From Cerrena zonata (taxonomy: Eukaryota > Basidiomycota > Agaricomycetes > Polyporales > Cerrenaceae), in the NCBI GenBank assembly GCA_038087015.1, contig JASBNA010000015.1:248001-312000 (forward strand): 64,000 bases of DNA, read 5' to 3'. Position 1 is the first letter of the stretch, and each line of letters opens with the position of its first letter. Both the position numbers and the translations under genes were made by a program. This document shows positions 53,014-63,005 of this stretch, one piece after another. The notes below the pieces were generated by a model that saw only the letters and a list, made by a program, of their open reading frames with translations, was not told the origin of the DNA and searched no databases.

Positions 53014-55830
53014 TCACTTCTTGGAGTTTGTGAGAATACTTATAAGTCCACTTTTTACGATAATTCTTTTTATATCGCTGTTTCCAATATATTTTTCAAT
53101 ACCATGCAGTAAAGCTTCGTTTAATATTTCTGTTTCTGTCTTTGATATGAGATTTTTGAGACCTTTGAACAGTGCTCTTGCTTTCCCATTAACGAAAATA
53201 TTGTAGGTAGTATAGGGAGATTCAATAATTTTAGAAACCGGATATGATTCAGCAAAAATAGTGTTCCAGTTTTGGCCCAAAGACTTATGAAGCATTTCCC
53301 AAGCTTCTTCGGACACACAAGGAGTCACAGGAGACATTACCTTTAGAAGCTTTTTGTATGCATCCAAATATAATAATGGATTTATATAGATATCGTTCTT
53401 TAAAGAGTTGTATATGCTATTAGTAGCTTTCATGTAATCAGAAATAATTGTGTTGAAAGTTAAGTCTTCCTCTATCGATTTAGAAACGGAATTCACGAGA
53501 GTTGATATGTTGTTATAGAGTTCAAATTCATGGTCGTTAAAATTTATTGAAGCAAATTTTACACCATCTAACTCAACATCTTTAATTTCTGATACTTTTT
53601 CATTAGAAGGGCGGGTTGGCTGTTCTTTCACAAGTTTAACAATATTTTTCTCCATACCTAAAACTTTACGTAACCAACGGTCAACACCTTGTATCTGCTC
53701 TTCGTTCCAGTTTAAAACATCATGTAATGGAGCTTGGAAAAGCATATGTGCTCTAGTCGCGTCAGCTCCATACTTTCTAATGCATTCAGCAGGGTCAGCA
53801 CCGTTGTACTTCGATTTAGACATCTTTTCGTACGAAATTAATGGTTTCAACCCTGATTCAATAATTTTTGGTCCAGAGGGGTCCGACAAATCCAATTCAT
53901 TTGGTTTCAAGAAGCGTCCATTTGTTGGATCAGTATAGGTTTTACCATGTACCATACCTTGTGTGACCAACTGCTTAATTGGCTCATTTTTGAGTGGCAG
54001 ACCGTCCCATAGGTTTGCGTCAGCCAAAAATTTTGCAATAAATCTAGAATAAAGTAGATGTAAGATAGCATGTTCCACACCACCAATATACATGTCGACA
54101 GGCAAATGACTGTTAACCTTACTAGCCTCAAAAGGCTTTTTGGTATTGCGAGGGTCTAAATAACGGAAAAAGTACCATGAAGAGTCCATGAATGTATCCA
54201 TTGTATCAGTATCTCTCTTAGCATCACCACCGCACGAAGGGCATTTAGTGTTCACAAACGACTCCATTTGGCCCAAAGGATTTCCTTTATCGAAAGTAGC
54301 ACGTTCAACCTTTGGTAACAAAACAGGCAACTGTTCATCTGGAACTGGGACAATACCGCAATCATTACAATGTACTATTGGTATCGGGGCACCCCAATAC
54401 CTTTGACGACTTATAAGCCAGTCCCTTAATCTAAGTTGGGTAGACTTTGATCCCAATTGTTGCAATTCCAAGGCATTAACTATTTCCTCTGCAGCTTGTT
54501 TGCAGGTCTTCCCGTTATATTCCCCCATGTCTGCACGGCCATTCTCAAGCTTGGAGTTATCGTATAAAACTCCATTTTTGGACGTAAAAACCTTAGCTAA
54601 TTTGGATTTAATTTTTGAAGGTCCAACAGTAGGAATTGGTGGAATTTCAGGATTTTGAAGTTTCCAGAATTCTGCATCCCTTTCATCGTGAGCAGGACAA
54701 CCCATGACCGCCCCATGACCGTAAGAACCAATAACATAAGGAGCCGCATATATTGGAACTTCAAAATTTGTGTACTTCTTGTTATTAGTATCTATAGGTA
54801 TAGAAGTACGTATACTTTTCAACATATATCCATCTTTGGAATCTGCAGGGGCATCTGCTGCTTTTTCAATGAATTTCTTTAATTCGGGATCTGTTTCTGC
54901 TGCTTTCAAAACAATAGGATGATTCAAAGCTAAAGCTACAAACTGTACACTGAACAAGGTATCTGGTCTGGTGGTGAAAACTTTAATCTGGGATTTTGCG
55001 GAGTCATCAGTATTGAATGTTATTTGAGCCCCATCGGATTGGCCAATCCAATGACGCTGCATGGTCTTCACTTTTTCCGGCCATTGGTCCAAAACATTTA
55101 AGTCCTTGTTCAAGCTAGATGCATATTTGGTAATCTTGATGAACCATTGCTCAAGGTTCCTTTTTTCTACAATAGCACCAGATCTCCATGATCTGCCTTC
55201 GGCATCCACTTGTTCATTAGCTAAAACAGTTTGATCAATTGGATCCCAATTGATTTCTGCGTCTTTACGATAAACCAAATCATGCTCTAACAATAATAAA
55301 AAAATCTTTTGGGTCCATTTGTAAAATTCTGGGGAACATGTTGAAACCTCTCGGTCCCAATCAAAATCGGCAAGCATTAGACTCATTTGTTCTTTCATTT
55401 TCTTGATATTACTTTCGGTCCATACCGCTGGGTCCATTCCTCTTTCTACTGCGGCGTTTTCGGCTGGAAGACCAAAAGCATCCCACCCCATTGGATGGAC
55501 AACATTGTAACCTTTAAGTCTTTTAAATCTTGCAACCACATCACTTATGGTATACACTCTTAAATGGCCCATATGCAACAAACCTGAAGGATAAGGGAAC
55601 ATGGAGAGTGAATAAAAAGGTTTGGCTTTTTCATTAACCAAATGCTTGGTGGGATGTAAGGAATTATCTGGAGAAAGTTGTCTCCATATGGCTGACCATT
55701 TAGCATCAAGTTTATTGAGTTCAATTTCCTGACTCTTCTGAACTTGGAGACAGTTCGTCGATAAAGAAAACAGCCTCGGAAGAAACTTTTTTATTCGAGA
55801 CACCTTCCCGACACATTTTTGAGTAAACAT
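53014..55830 (-). CDS. NAM2: Mitochondrial leucyl-tRNA synthetase
   Basis: Class I synthetase charging mitochondrial tRNA-Leu. In S. cerevisiae it also aids group I intron splicing. 938 residues (S. cerevisiae 894). A basic presequence (MFTQKCVGKVSRIKKFLPR) is visible. The HIGH-type motif is PYPSGLLHMGHLRVYT at about residue 84. The bacterial-type CP1 editing domain is present (TTRPDTLFSVQF, PIYAAPYVIGSYGHGAVMG). CxxC pairs are seen in HCNDCG and CPSCGG. KMSKS is in YEKMSKSKYNG. The anticodon and C-terminal domains follow and end TNSKK. The gene is intact. The genus of CTG recoding concerns nuclear tRNA and does not alter this enzyme's substrate. Confidence 0.96.
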   Translation of the reverse strand: MFTQKCVGKVSRIKKFLPRLFSLSTNCLQVQKSQEIELNKLDAKWSAIWRQLSPDNSLHPTKHLVNEKAKPFYSLSMFPYPSGLLHMGHLRVYTISDVVARFKRLKGYNVVHPMGWDAFGLPAENAAVERGMDPAVWTESNIKKMKEQMSLMLADFDWDREVSTCSPEFYKWTQKIFLLLLEHDLVYRKDAEINWDPIDQTVLANEQVDAEGRSWRSGAIVEKRNLEQWFIKITKYASSLNKDLNVLDQWPEKVKTMQRHWIGQSDGAQITFNTDDSAKSQIKVFTTRPDTLFSVQFVALALNHPIVLKAAETDPELKKFIEKAADAPADSKDGYMLKSIRTSIPIDTNNKKYTNFEVPIYAAPYVIGSYGHGAVMGCPAHDERDAEFWKLQNPEIPPIPTVGPSKIKSKLAKVFTSKNGVLYDNSKLENGRADMGEYNGKTCKQAAEEIVNALELQQLGSKSTQLRLRDWLISRQRYWGAPIPIVHCNDCGIVPVPDEQLPVLLPKVERATFDKGNPLGQMESFVNTKCPSCGGDAKRDTDTMDTFMDSSWYFFRYLDPRNTKKPFEASKVNSHLPVDMYIGGVEHAILHLLYSRFIAKFLADANLWDGLPLKNEPIKQLVTQGMVHGKTYTDPTNGRFLKPNELDLSDPSGPKIIESGLKPLISYEKMSKSKYNGADPAECIRKYGADATRAHMLFQAPLHDVLNWNEEQIQGVDRWLRKVLGMEKNIVKLVKEQPTRPSNEKVSEIKDVELDGVKFASINFNDHEFELYNNISTLVNSVSKSIEEDLTFNTIISDYMKATNSIYNSLKNDIYINPLLYLDAYKKLLKVMSPVTPCVSEEAWEMLHKSLGQNWNTIFAESYPVSKIIESPYTTYNIFVNGKARALFKGLKNLISKTETEILNEALLHGIEKYIGNSDIKRIIVKSGLISILTNSKK

Positions 55831-56112
55831 CCTAAAGGTTCTGATATTACCTTAGATATGGTGAAGTTTAGATTATGAGCTTGATTTATCTCGACTTCTC
55901 GCGTTTTAAAAAAAAAATTTAAACCTGAAAAAAGTGAAAAATTTAGAGCTTCAGATGAATGCGGAACCAATGTTACAACATACGATACAAAAAATACAAA
56001 TCAAGTAAATATTATACAATTATAAAATACATAAATATACAAAGATGATGCTCTGGGTGTTCAACTAACTACTCATCATACGCAGTTTCGTTTCTCTTGT
56101 TCATCAAAGTTT

Positions 56113-58440
56113 TCAAGAAGTGAATAACAAGTCGCAAAGCCCTTTATAGCCTAACCTATCTAGTTTTCTTAATACCCTAAGTCTTACCTCGTCATAAGGA
56201 ATACCTAGCCATTCACTATTTGGATCCCTGTACAACTGAGTCGCAGTAGTTTCTTTCAATGGGCCTGGGTGTCTTTGGGTTAGCTTTTCAGTTTCATCCT
56301 CAAAGTTCCAAACTATTTCGGCTGCAATTAGAGAAAAGCTGGGGTTATGAAAAATATTGCCGACCGAAGTAACACTTACAAGGTTTGAGAAACTGAACGC
56401 AGGCAAAGTTCCTAATTTATGCAAGAATTCTGGAGGTAGTAAAAATGACTTGTTCGACGATTCTTTTGATGGATAGTAGTAGAAAGCCTTGTCTCTCCAA
56501 AGAAAGTTCAAAGTATCCATAACATATGTGTTTTGAATTGTCTGTAAATTTTTTTTAGTTTCAGGATACCTATAAGTTTTTATGTAGGCGATATATCCAC
56601 AGACTTCGGAAATGACAAGAGGATTGAAAGTGAACAATAAATTATAAATTAAAGGGGGAGGAATAAATACTGCTGTCGGTTCTAAAAACTCTTGGAAATG
56701 GTTATTATCAAATGTCTTAATGAACTTAAATAGCTTTAAAAGAGAAAACTTAACTTCCAAAGTCAATAACGACTTTTCAATAATAAAGGCGTATATCATT
56801 GGAATTGATGCGTTAATTATCTTGAAAAAGTTGAACTTTGTCTCCTCATTGCAGTTCGGATTTTTTATTTTGGAGTACCATGTCGAAAATAAATAGCTAA
56901 GCTCTTTCAATAAAAGTGATGTTATCTCAACTTTGCGAGCTTTGTGACTTTCAGTTAGTACTTTGAAATCTATTTCATTTAAAAGATTACTCAATAGTTC
57001 ATCCTTGAAGACTGATGGATTAATTACAGGCAAGTATTTTAGTAGTTTGATTCTTAGCTTAATAATTTCATGCTTTTCTGAGTTCGAAGTGCAATTGTTT
57101 AAATCGGTGCCGAATTTATAGCATAAGAAATCAATCATCAGTTTTAGTGTCAAGATCCCAGAGCTGGAAGCCATAAGCCGTTCGATTTTGTCAAAAAGTT
57201 CTTGGAAGTCTTTGAAAGATAAATTGTCATCGAGAATGCTTAATCGAATAAAGTATTCAAGCTTAGTTATCGATTCAGAAAAATTATTATTAGCCAACAA
57301 GCCTTGGGTGACAAGAAAGTATACTTTGAATTTGTTTGCAATAGATGAAGGAGCGTTGGTAGAAGGGCTAACTAAAGAATTGATGTTGATGAACCTGATA
57401 TTGTTCAAGTTGTTTATAAATGTTCTGCAATCATTACAGTCATTAATTGAAACAGCTATAGAGGTCAGAGACCCATTGAATTCTAGGAAATCTAAGTCAG
57501 CCATTTCTGAATTATATCTGTTGCTTATATTTCGTCTTCGTCTTTTAATCGAACGAGAGAAGTCGTCATATTGTTTAATATTCGAATGCATAATACTCTC
57601 GACTTCTTTAAGCCTTGGTTCACCTCTCAATCCATTAATAATCTTGATATCATTTAATTTTTCTAAAAATCTAGGATCTGGGTAACTGAAAGTTCGAAGA
57701 TCAGCTAGGGAAATAGAGTTTAAATCATACTCCGTGTTATTTGGTGCAAATTTATTGTAATCCAAATTTGGATTTATAGTCTTGAAAAATACTAGTAAAC
57801 TTTTCAAGCTGTTGTCTAATGGAAACTTGAGGAACAATTCAACCACAAGTTGAGCATGCCAAGGTTTGAGTGAGTAAATAGTGTGGCTTCTTAACTGAAT
57901 GGAGTCTATTTTAACCGATTTATTGCAATTCAATATAGTAATGAAAATCAAGTTTGCTATGAATGGTCTCAGGAATTCGAAAGGAAGAAGATTAAAAAGA
58001 ATCGGTAATAGCCTATTTAAAGTCTTAAACACCTTAGGACCAAACAAATGTAAGGAGCAAATAAGCCATTCTAATAAATTCTGTTGATTAGATTTAGCCA
58101 AATGTTTCAGCTTCTGTTTTCCACCGTCTTTGTAATAAACTTCTGGTGTTCCGATGCTACTGAGTATTAGATATATTACTTCATGTGGAAGAATATACAA
58201 CCCATTGGGCAACAAGGACATGATCAAAATATTTTTGGTTGTAGTGGCAGTAACATCCTTGAAGATTAATTCTATCAATCCATCAAACTCTTTCTTGTCT
58301 AGACCCGAAACACTGACAAGCGAATAAAGCTCTTTTGCAATTGATGGTTGATCTTCCTTAAATTCCAATTGTTTTATGAGATTATGAATAGTTTTCGCCT
58401 GTTCCTTCTGCCTGGATTGTTCATTTATATCTGGAGACAT
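56113..58440 (-). CDS. CTF3: Inner-kinetochore protein Mis6/Ctf3 (CENP-I)
   Basis: Subunit of the CCAN/Ctf19 complex that links centromeric chromatin to outer kinetochore layers. 775 residues (S. cerevisiae Ctf3 has 733). It is all-helical HEAT-like, with no low-complexity inserts. The Mis6 family signature is seen as LLPNGLYILPHEVIYLILSS, then LLEWLICSLHLFG and LKPWHAQLVVELFLKFPLDN followed by SLLVFFKTINPNLDY, near residues 200-230. The C-terminal part ends GYKGLCDLLFTS. The product is called MIS6 in some CTG-clade species. The gene is intact. Confidence 0.8.
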   Translation of the reverse strand: MSPDINEQSRQKEQAKTIHNLIKQLEFKEDQPSIAKELYSLVSVSGLDKKEFDGLIELIFKDVTATTTKNILIMSLLPNGLYILPHEVIYLILSSIGTPEVYYKDGGKQKLKHLAKSNQQNLLEWLICSLHLFGPKVFKTLNRLLPILFNLLPFEFLRPFIANLIFITILNCNKSVKIDSIQLRSHTIYSLKPWHAQLVVELFLKFPLDNSLKSLLVFFKTINPNLDYNKFAPNNTEYDLNSISLADLRTFSYPDPRFLEKLNDIKIINGLRGEPRLKEVESIMHSNIKQYDDFSRSIKRRRRNISNRYNSEMADLDFLEFNGSLTSIAVSINDCNDCRTFINNLNNIRFININSLVSPSTNAPSSIANKFKVYFLVTQGLLANNNFSESITKLEYFIRLSILDDNLSFKDFQELFDKIERLMASSSGILTLKLMIDFLCYKFGTDLNNCTSNSEKHEIIKLRIKLLKYLPVINPSVFKDELLSNLLNEIDFKVLTESHKARKVEITSLLLKELSYLFSTWYSKIKNPNCNEETKFNFFKIINASIPMIYAFIIEKSLLTLEVKFSLLKLFKFIKTFDNNHFQEFLEPTAVFIPPPLIYNLLFTFNPLVISEVCGYIAYIKTYRYPETKKNLQTIQNTYVMDTLNFLWRDKAFYYYPSKESSNKSFLLPPEFLHKLGTLPAFSFSNLVSVTSVGNIFHNPSFSLIAAEIVWNFEDETEKLTQRHPGPLKETTATQLYRDPNSEWLGIPYDEVRLRVLRKLDRLGYKGLCDLLFTS

Positions 58441-58676
58441 TATTATCCATATTATGCAAGTTTTAAATGTAAGATAGGAGTGTTATATATAGTTCCACGT
58501 ACCCTATGCATGTCTAAGATGTTTATATCTTCTGCTATTTGTTTTCATTTTTCTTTTGTTGTAGTAGAGGACCCGTACACCGGTTTTTGCTATACAATAC
58601 AAGACTATATATTTTTGCAATAATTGACTAAATGAAGCTTAGCTAATATACATTGAGTTTTCTATACATTTCTCTA

Positions 58677-59843
58677 TCAAATACCCCCGGCTTCTCTATA
58701 CCATCTGATAGCTCTATCAAAACTGATAATACAAAGCCCCTCGTTGGAGTCACCACCTGCTCCACCTCTTATACCTCGTTCTATAAACTGGACACCACTA
58801 ACAACACTCTGGTCCACTGATTCGTCGTGTTCAGTATCTTCTAGATCCGATATAGAGACTTTTATGGTGGCTTCTCTCTCTCTTGACTCCAAATTCCATA
58901 TTCTTACGCATTTATCAAAACCACAACTTGCCAATAATTTACCTTCAGAATCAAAGCTCAATCCCATCACCCATCCATCATGAGCGAAACCACCAATCTT
59001 GTTTTTAGAGCTATGAGAAGGAGTGGTTAAAGAACCAATGTTTTCACCATATTCGACATCGTACAATGTGATTGTACCGGAGGATTGATTATCACGAGCC
59101 ACCGCAAGTATAGATCCACCTGGTGAAAATTCAACCACTCTTGGGATTGAACTAGATGCAGAGCCTTTACCAGTTTGCTGTAAATCGGTTGAATGAAAGG
59201 TGTACACTGGTTTCATTGCGGCAAAATCATATAAAATCACATCTCCGTTTGTATAACCAATAGCTACTTGTTTTTCTTTCTTGGATACAGAAAGAGAATT
59301 AGGAAATGAATTATCAGTACCATTCGCATTTAGTTTACCTGCTAACTCAATGGAAACCGATATGTCAATACTATTTTCTGTGGAATTTATCTTCAAATCA
59401 TACACCGAAGTTGATCCTGAGGCATGAGTGGCAAATAAGAAATCTTGTTGGCCCAATGGATCCTTATAGAAGCCTGGGCACCAGAAAGATGCTTTGAATT
59501 CATTTCCAGTATCCACATCCGCAAAAGTAGATAAATCGTCATTAACAAAAGATTTTACGACAATTGACCCATCAAAATTGGCAAATGCTAAAAGAACCAC
59601 CTTGACTTTGGTAGAAGGCATTATGTTTTCGTAAACACTTACGTGATGTACTCCATATTTGCTGATAAACTTCTTAACAACGAAAGCATTCGGGTCATGG
59701 GCTTCGTCTTGCTTGTTGTCCCAAAAATTTGCATATCCATCGCTAGATACAGTAACTGTGTATTTATTCGTGATTGCCAATCCCAGGACGTCCAGTTCAT
59801 GAGCCTTTGCCGCACTCACTGTGGATATATATTGCTTCCCCAT
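58677..59843 (-). CDS. SKI8: WD40 protein Ski8
   Basis: Subunit of the Ski complex (Ski2-Ski3-Ski8) that feeds mRNA to the exosome for 3'-5' decay. In meiosis it also binds Spo11. 388 residues (S. cerevisiae 397). A seven-bladed propeller is apparent. The start GKQYISTVSAAKAHELDVLG is the first blade, as in Ski8. Later blades show VVEFSPGGSILAVARD, GFAHDGWVMGLSFDSEGKLL and SCGFDKCVRIWNLESRE. The extreme C-terminus IISFDRAIRWYREAGGI matches S. cerevisiae (DRSIRWFREAGGK). The gene is intact. Confidence 0.96.
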   Translation of the reverse strand: MGKQYISTVSAAKAHELDVLGLAITNKYTVTVSSDGYANFWDNKQDEAHDPNAFVVKKFISKYGVHHVSVYENIMPSTKVKVVLLAFANFDGSIVVKSFVNDDLSTFADVDTGNEFKASFWCPGFYKDPLGQQDFLFATHASGSTSVYDLKINSTENSIDISVSIELAGKLNANGTDNSFPNSLSVSKKEKQVAIGYTNGDVILYDFAAMKPVYTFHSTDLQQTGKGSASSSIPRVVEFSPGGSILAVARDNQSSGTITLYDVEYGENIGSLTTPSHSSKNKIGGFAHDGWVMGLSFDSEGKLLASCGFDKCVRIWNLESREREATIKVSISDLEDTEHDESVDQSVVSGVQFIERGIRGGAGGDSNEGLCIISFDRAIRWYREAGGI

Positions 59844-60257
59844 GACTTGAAAGATTGACTGTTTCAGAGCTGGCCTTGTAAACGATGATTAGTTTGGTTG
59901 TACGCCGCCGAAAAGAGTTATGATTTTTTTATAGAATACTTCTCATTGAATAAGCAATAATCCTCTATTCGTGGTACGGAGGTTTGGTGAAGACAACTAC
60001 TTCTACATTAGACCAATAGCATTCACCTTATCTAGAGTCTGTACAATAAGTAGGAGATAGCTTGTACCTATTCTGGTCAATACTCGTGAAGAATAAAGTT
60101 TGATAGAGAAAAACCAGCTGATTTTGTAAGCACCTTGTAGCGATCCTTTGTGGACATATTGCAAAATTAAAACAAAAATGAGCAAAAAAGTGTTTTCAAT
60201 CAACTCTTTTGCAACCAAATAACAAAAGGATTAACAAGCATAAGTCACAAAGGTTTG
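59844..60257. promoter_or_regulatory. SKI8 / coiled-coil gene divergent promoter
   Basis: 414 bp between divergent genes. A+T-rich; no repeat or RNA gene recognised. The 71-codon minus ORF here has no support. Confidence 0.5.
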
Positions 60258-62830
60258 ATGTTTACAAGACTATTTTCTGCAAATACTGCTGATTCAAGCC
60301 AGCCCGAAAGAACACCATTGTTTCGTAAGGATTCTTCTTCAACTTCTGATGCTGAGGAGTTGACTGAAGAGATATCTGAGGACCAGGTTCCTCCTTTGAC
60401 CACTAGAAGACATACTTTCAGTCACCCGTATCACGAGAGTGTACTTTTTGACGATTCTATGTTAAATGATTCTTCTTTCAATCAAAGTTTCGATCCTTTT
60501 GATGCCCAACATTCTCTCAAAAGAAGTAAAAGCTTTGCAGTCTTTACGGGAAAAGAAGAGATCACAATCCATCGAGCCAAAGATAGCTCTAATAAGATTG
60601 TTCATTTCAACACTTCATTGATTGATTCTAATAACTCAAGAAATTGCTCCGCAGAATCAGAGGTAGGAACGGGACAGAAACCCTTAGGAAGAATTCTTCA
60701 CAGTGAAGAGCCAACAACAAGAAATTCTGGCAATTTTGAACCAATGGTGACAGACGGTGTTAAAAATTCAAGGTTAGTAGGGGAATCCGAGTCGACACAT
60801 GATAAGGAAGATGAGATGCTTTCAGGGTCCGAAACTTTTGCAACAACTAAGTCTTTTCATTCTACTGCTTCGAAAAAACCTATTGTTTGGTTAAATCTGA
60901 ACAAAATCAACGAACTCTTTCCAACAGAGATAGAATGTACTTCATTGAAAGCTCCAGAATCTCCCACTTTGCTGGAATCTGATTTATCTGAAAATTTTGA
61001 GAATGAAAGCTTAGAAGGTTTATTTGAATCATCAAAAAACGGAAGTCAGAGTGGTGAAGGTGATCCACAAGTAACGGCCATGTTAACAAAAGTATTAGGC
61101 AACTCCTTGGGAATCGAAGACTTTGACTTAGAGAACAATCTTCCAATATCTAGTTCACTAAGAGAAATCGGTAGCCAAATATATCTTTATTGGAAAAATG
61201 ACAAAGAGAATAAAGGGAACTTATTGGAATACTTGGGGAAGAGGGTAAATATTCAAAATGACTTAGAAAAAGAGAACCAACTTTTGAAAAGTGATATTGA
61301 AACAACTGCAGAAAAGTTAGCCACGGAATGTGAGATGACTACCAGCTTACAGCATTCAAACAAGAAACTTCAAGAAGAATTAGATGACGAGATTTTTGCA
61401 GTCAATAAAACGAAAAATGAGCTCGAAGAACTTGGAAAAGAAAATGATAATCAGCTCCAGGTTATTGGTCAATTAAACCAACAAATCGAAAACTTTGGAA
61501 TGAAAGAAGAAGAAAATAAAGTCCAACTTGCTCAATTGACTGAAATCATAACAGTTTATAAAAAGTCATTCGATATCAACAAGAACTTGTCTAATGAAGA
61601 GCTATTAAAACATATCCAGGAAGTGCAAGAAAAGGAAACAGCTTCTATAACGCAAATCCAAGAGCTCAATTCCGAGATTGAGAAACTCAAAGTAGAACTA
61701 AAGGAGTCAAATGATTCTCTTACTTCAAGTGAGTCAGAAACAAGGAAATTACTAGCCTCCGTGAAAAGCTTGGAAGAAATGGGGCTGCTGGCAGATAATT
61801 TAAGAACCAAAATTACCTTTCTTCAAGATTCCATTTCTTCTAAAACCCTGCAAATAAAAGACTTAGAAACAGAGAATAAAAATTTAAAAGAAGAATTAAA
61901 AGAACAAATCGAAAAAATAAAGCTCTTCTTGACAATTTCAACGTTTCACAAGACAAGAATAAAGTTTATACGGAGGAGTTGGAAAAACTGAAGGCACATC
62001 AAATCATTTTGGAAAACCAATTACAAGAAGATAGAATGAAATCACTGCAGGAAAAAGAACTATACTCCAAATTTGAAAAACTCATTTCAAAATCAATTTT
62101 TACAAACGACAAAGTTATACAAGATCTCAGGTTTGAAATTAAGGAGCTCAAGGAAAACAACGCTTCAATAAGCTTGAAGTTAACGGAAACAATGAAGGAA
62201 AAAGATGAAAAAACCATACAATTAAAGAGAATGACCCAAATGATTGAAGAGAGTGACGAGGCTCTCAAGAAAAACTTGGATATATTCAATAAAGAAACCG
62301 AAACTTTAGAGAAAGACTTCAAAACCAGTCAAGAGCTTATTTGCAAGCTTGAAGCTGAAAATGATCAAAAAAATAAGACCTTACAAAACCGAGAACAAGA
62401 GTTTGCTGAGTATCAACAGAATTCAGATTCAAGTTTGAAGAAAACCACTTTGGAGAAATCCTGCTTAGAAATATCCAATGATATCCTCTCATACAGCTTT
62501 AAAAGACTAGTGAAGGATGTATTTGAGTGCTTACATCCAGTTTTAACAGAAAAACCTATAGAAGACTTCTCTTTACGCTACTACGAGTTCATAAAGATCA
62601 CAACTTTCGACACAAATGACTCACAACTCATTTCAGCAATCACAAATTTTTTGAGGAACTGTCTTCAGCAAATACTAAGCCAGTACAAAGAGGTCGAACT
62701 GAGATTGGTCTTTGAAGTCGAAGACAAACAAAGATATTTCGAAAGCCTCTTAGAGAAATATACAACACTTGTTTTGGACTTACAAAAGATTGGCCCTAAA
62801 AAGCATTCCAATAAAAAGTCGTTGAAATGA
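60258..62830 (+). CDS. Large coiled-coil protein, one frame break
   Basis: About 857 residues over two frames (60258-61991, 61979-62830); the start is the ATG at 60258. The N-terminal 330 residues are polar, Ser-rich and unstructured-looking (RRHTFSHPYHESVLFDDSML). A segment near 335 (SSLREIGSQIYLYWKNDKEN) precedes about 420 residues of Glu/Lys/Leu heptad coiled coil. A short globular C-terminus carries SYSFKRLVKDVFECLHPVLT and RYYEFIKITTFDT. The break near 61925 is resolved by reading LLDNFNVSQDKNKVYTEELE into the second frame. The architecture suggests a spindle-pole-body, microtubule-organising or tethering protein, but I recognise no diagnostic motif. Confidence 0.65.
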
Positions 62831-63005
62831 CTTTGGCTTAGTAGTTTATACAAATTAAATAGCATAGTTGTTTAATATTTGCAATCACGTATGTTTGTGT
62901 TATTTTGTAAATTATTTCGCAGCATTTTTTTGTGGTTGATGGATACATATAAAAGGTAATCTTATCTCTTCATTAGCAAGATCTTCTTTCCCGGATATAC
63001 AAAGG

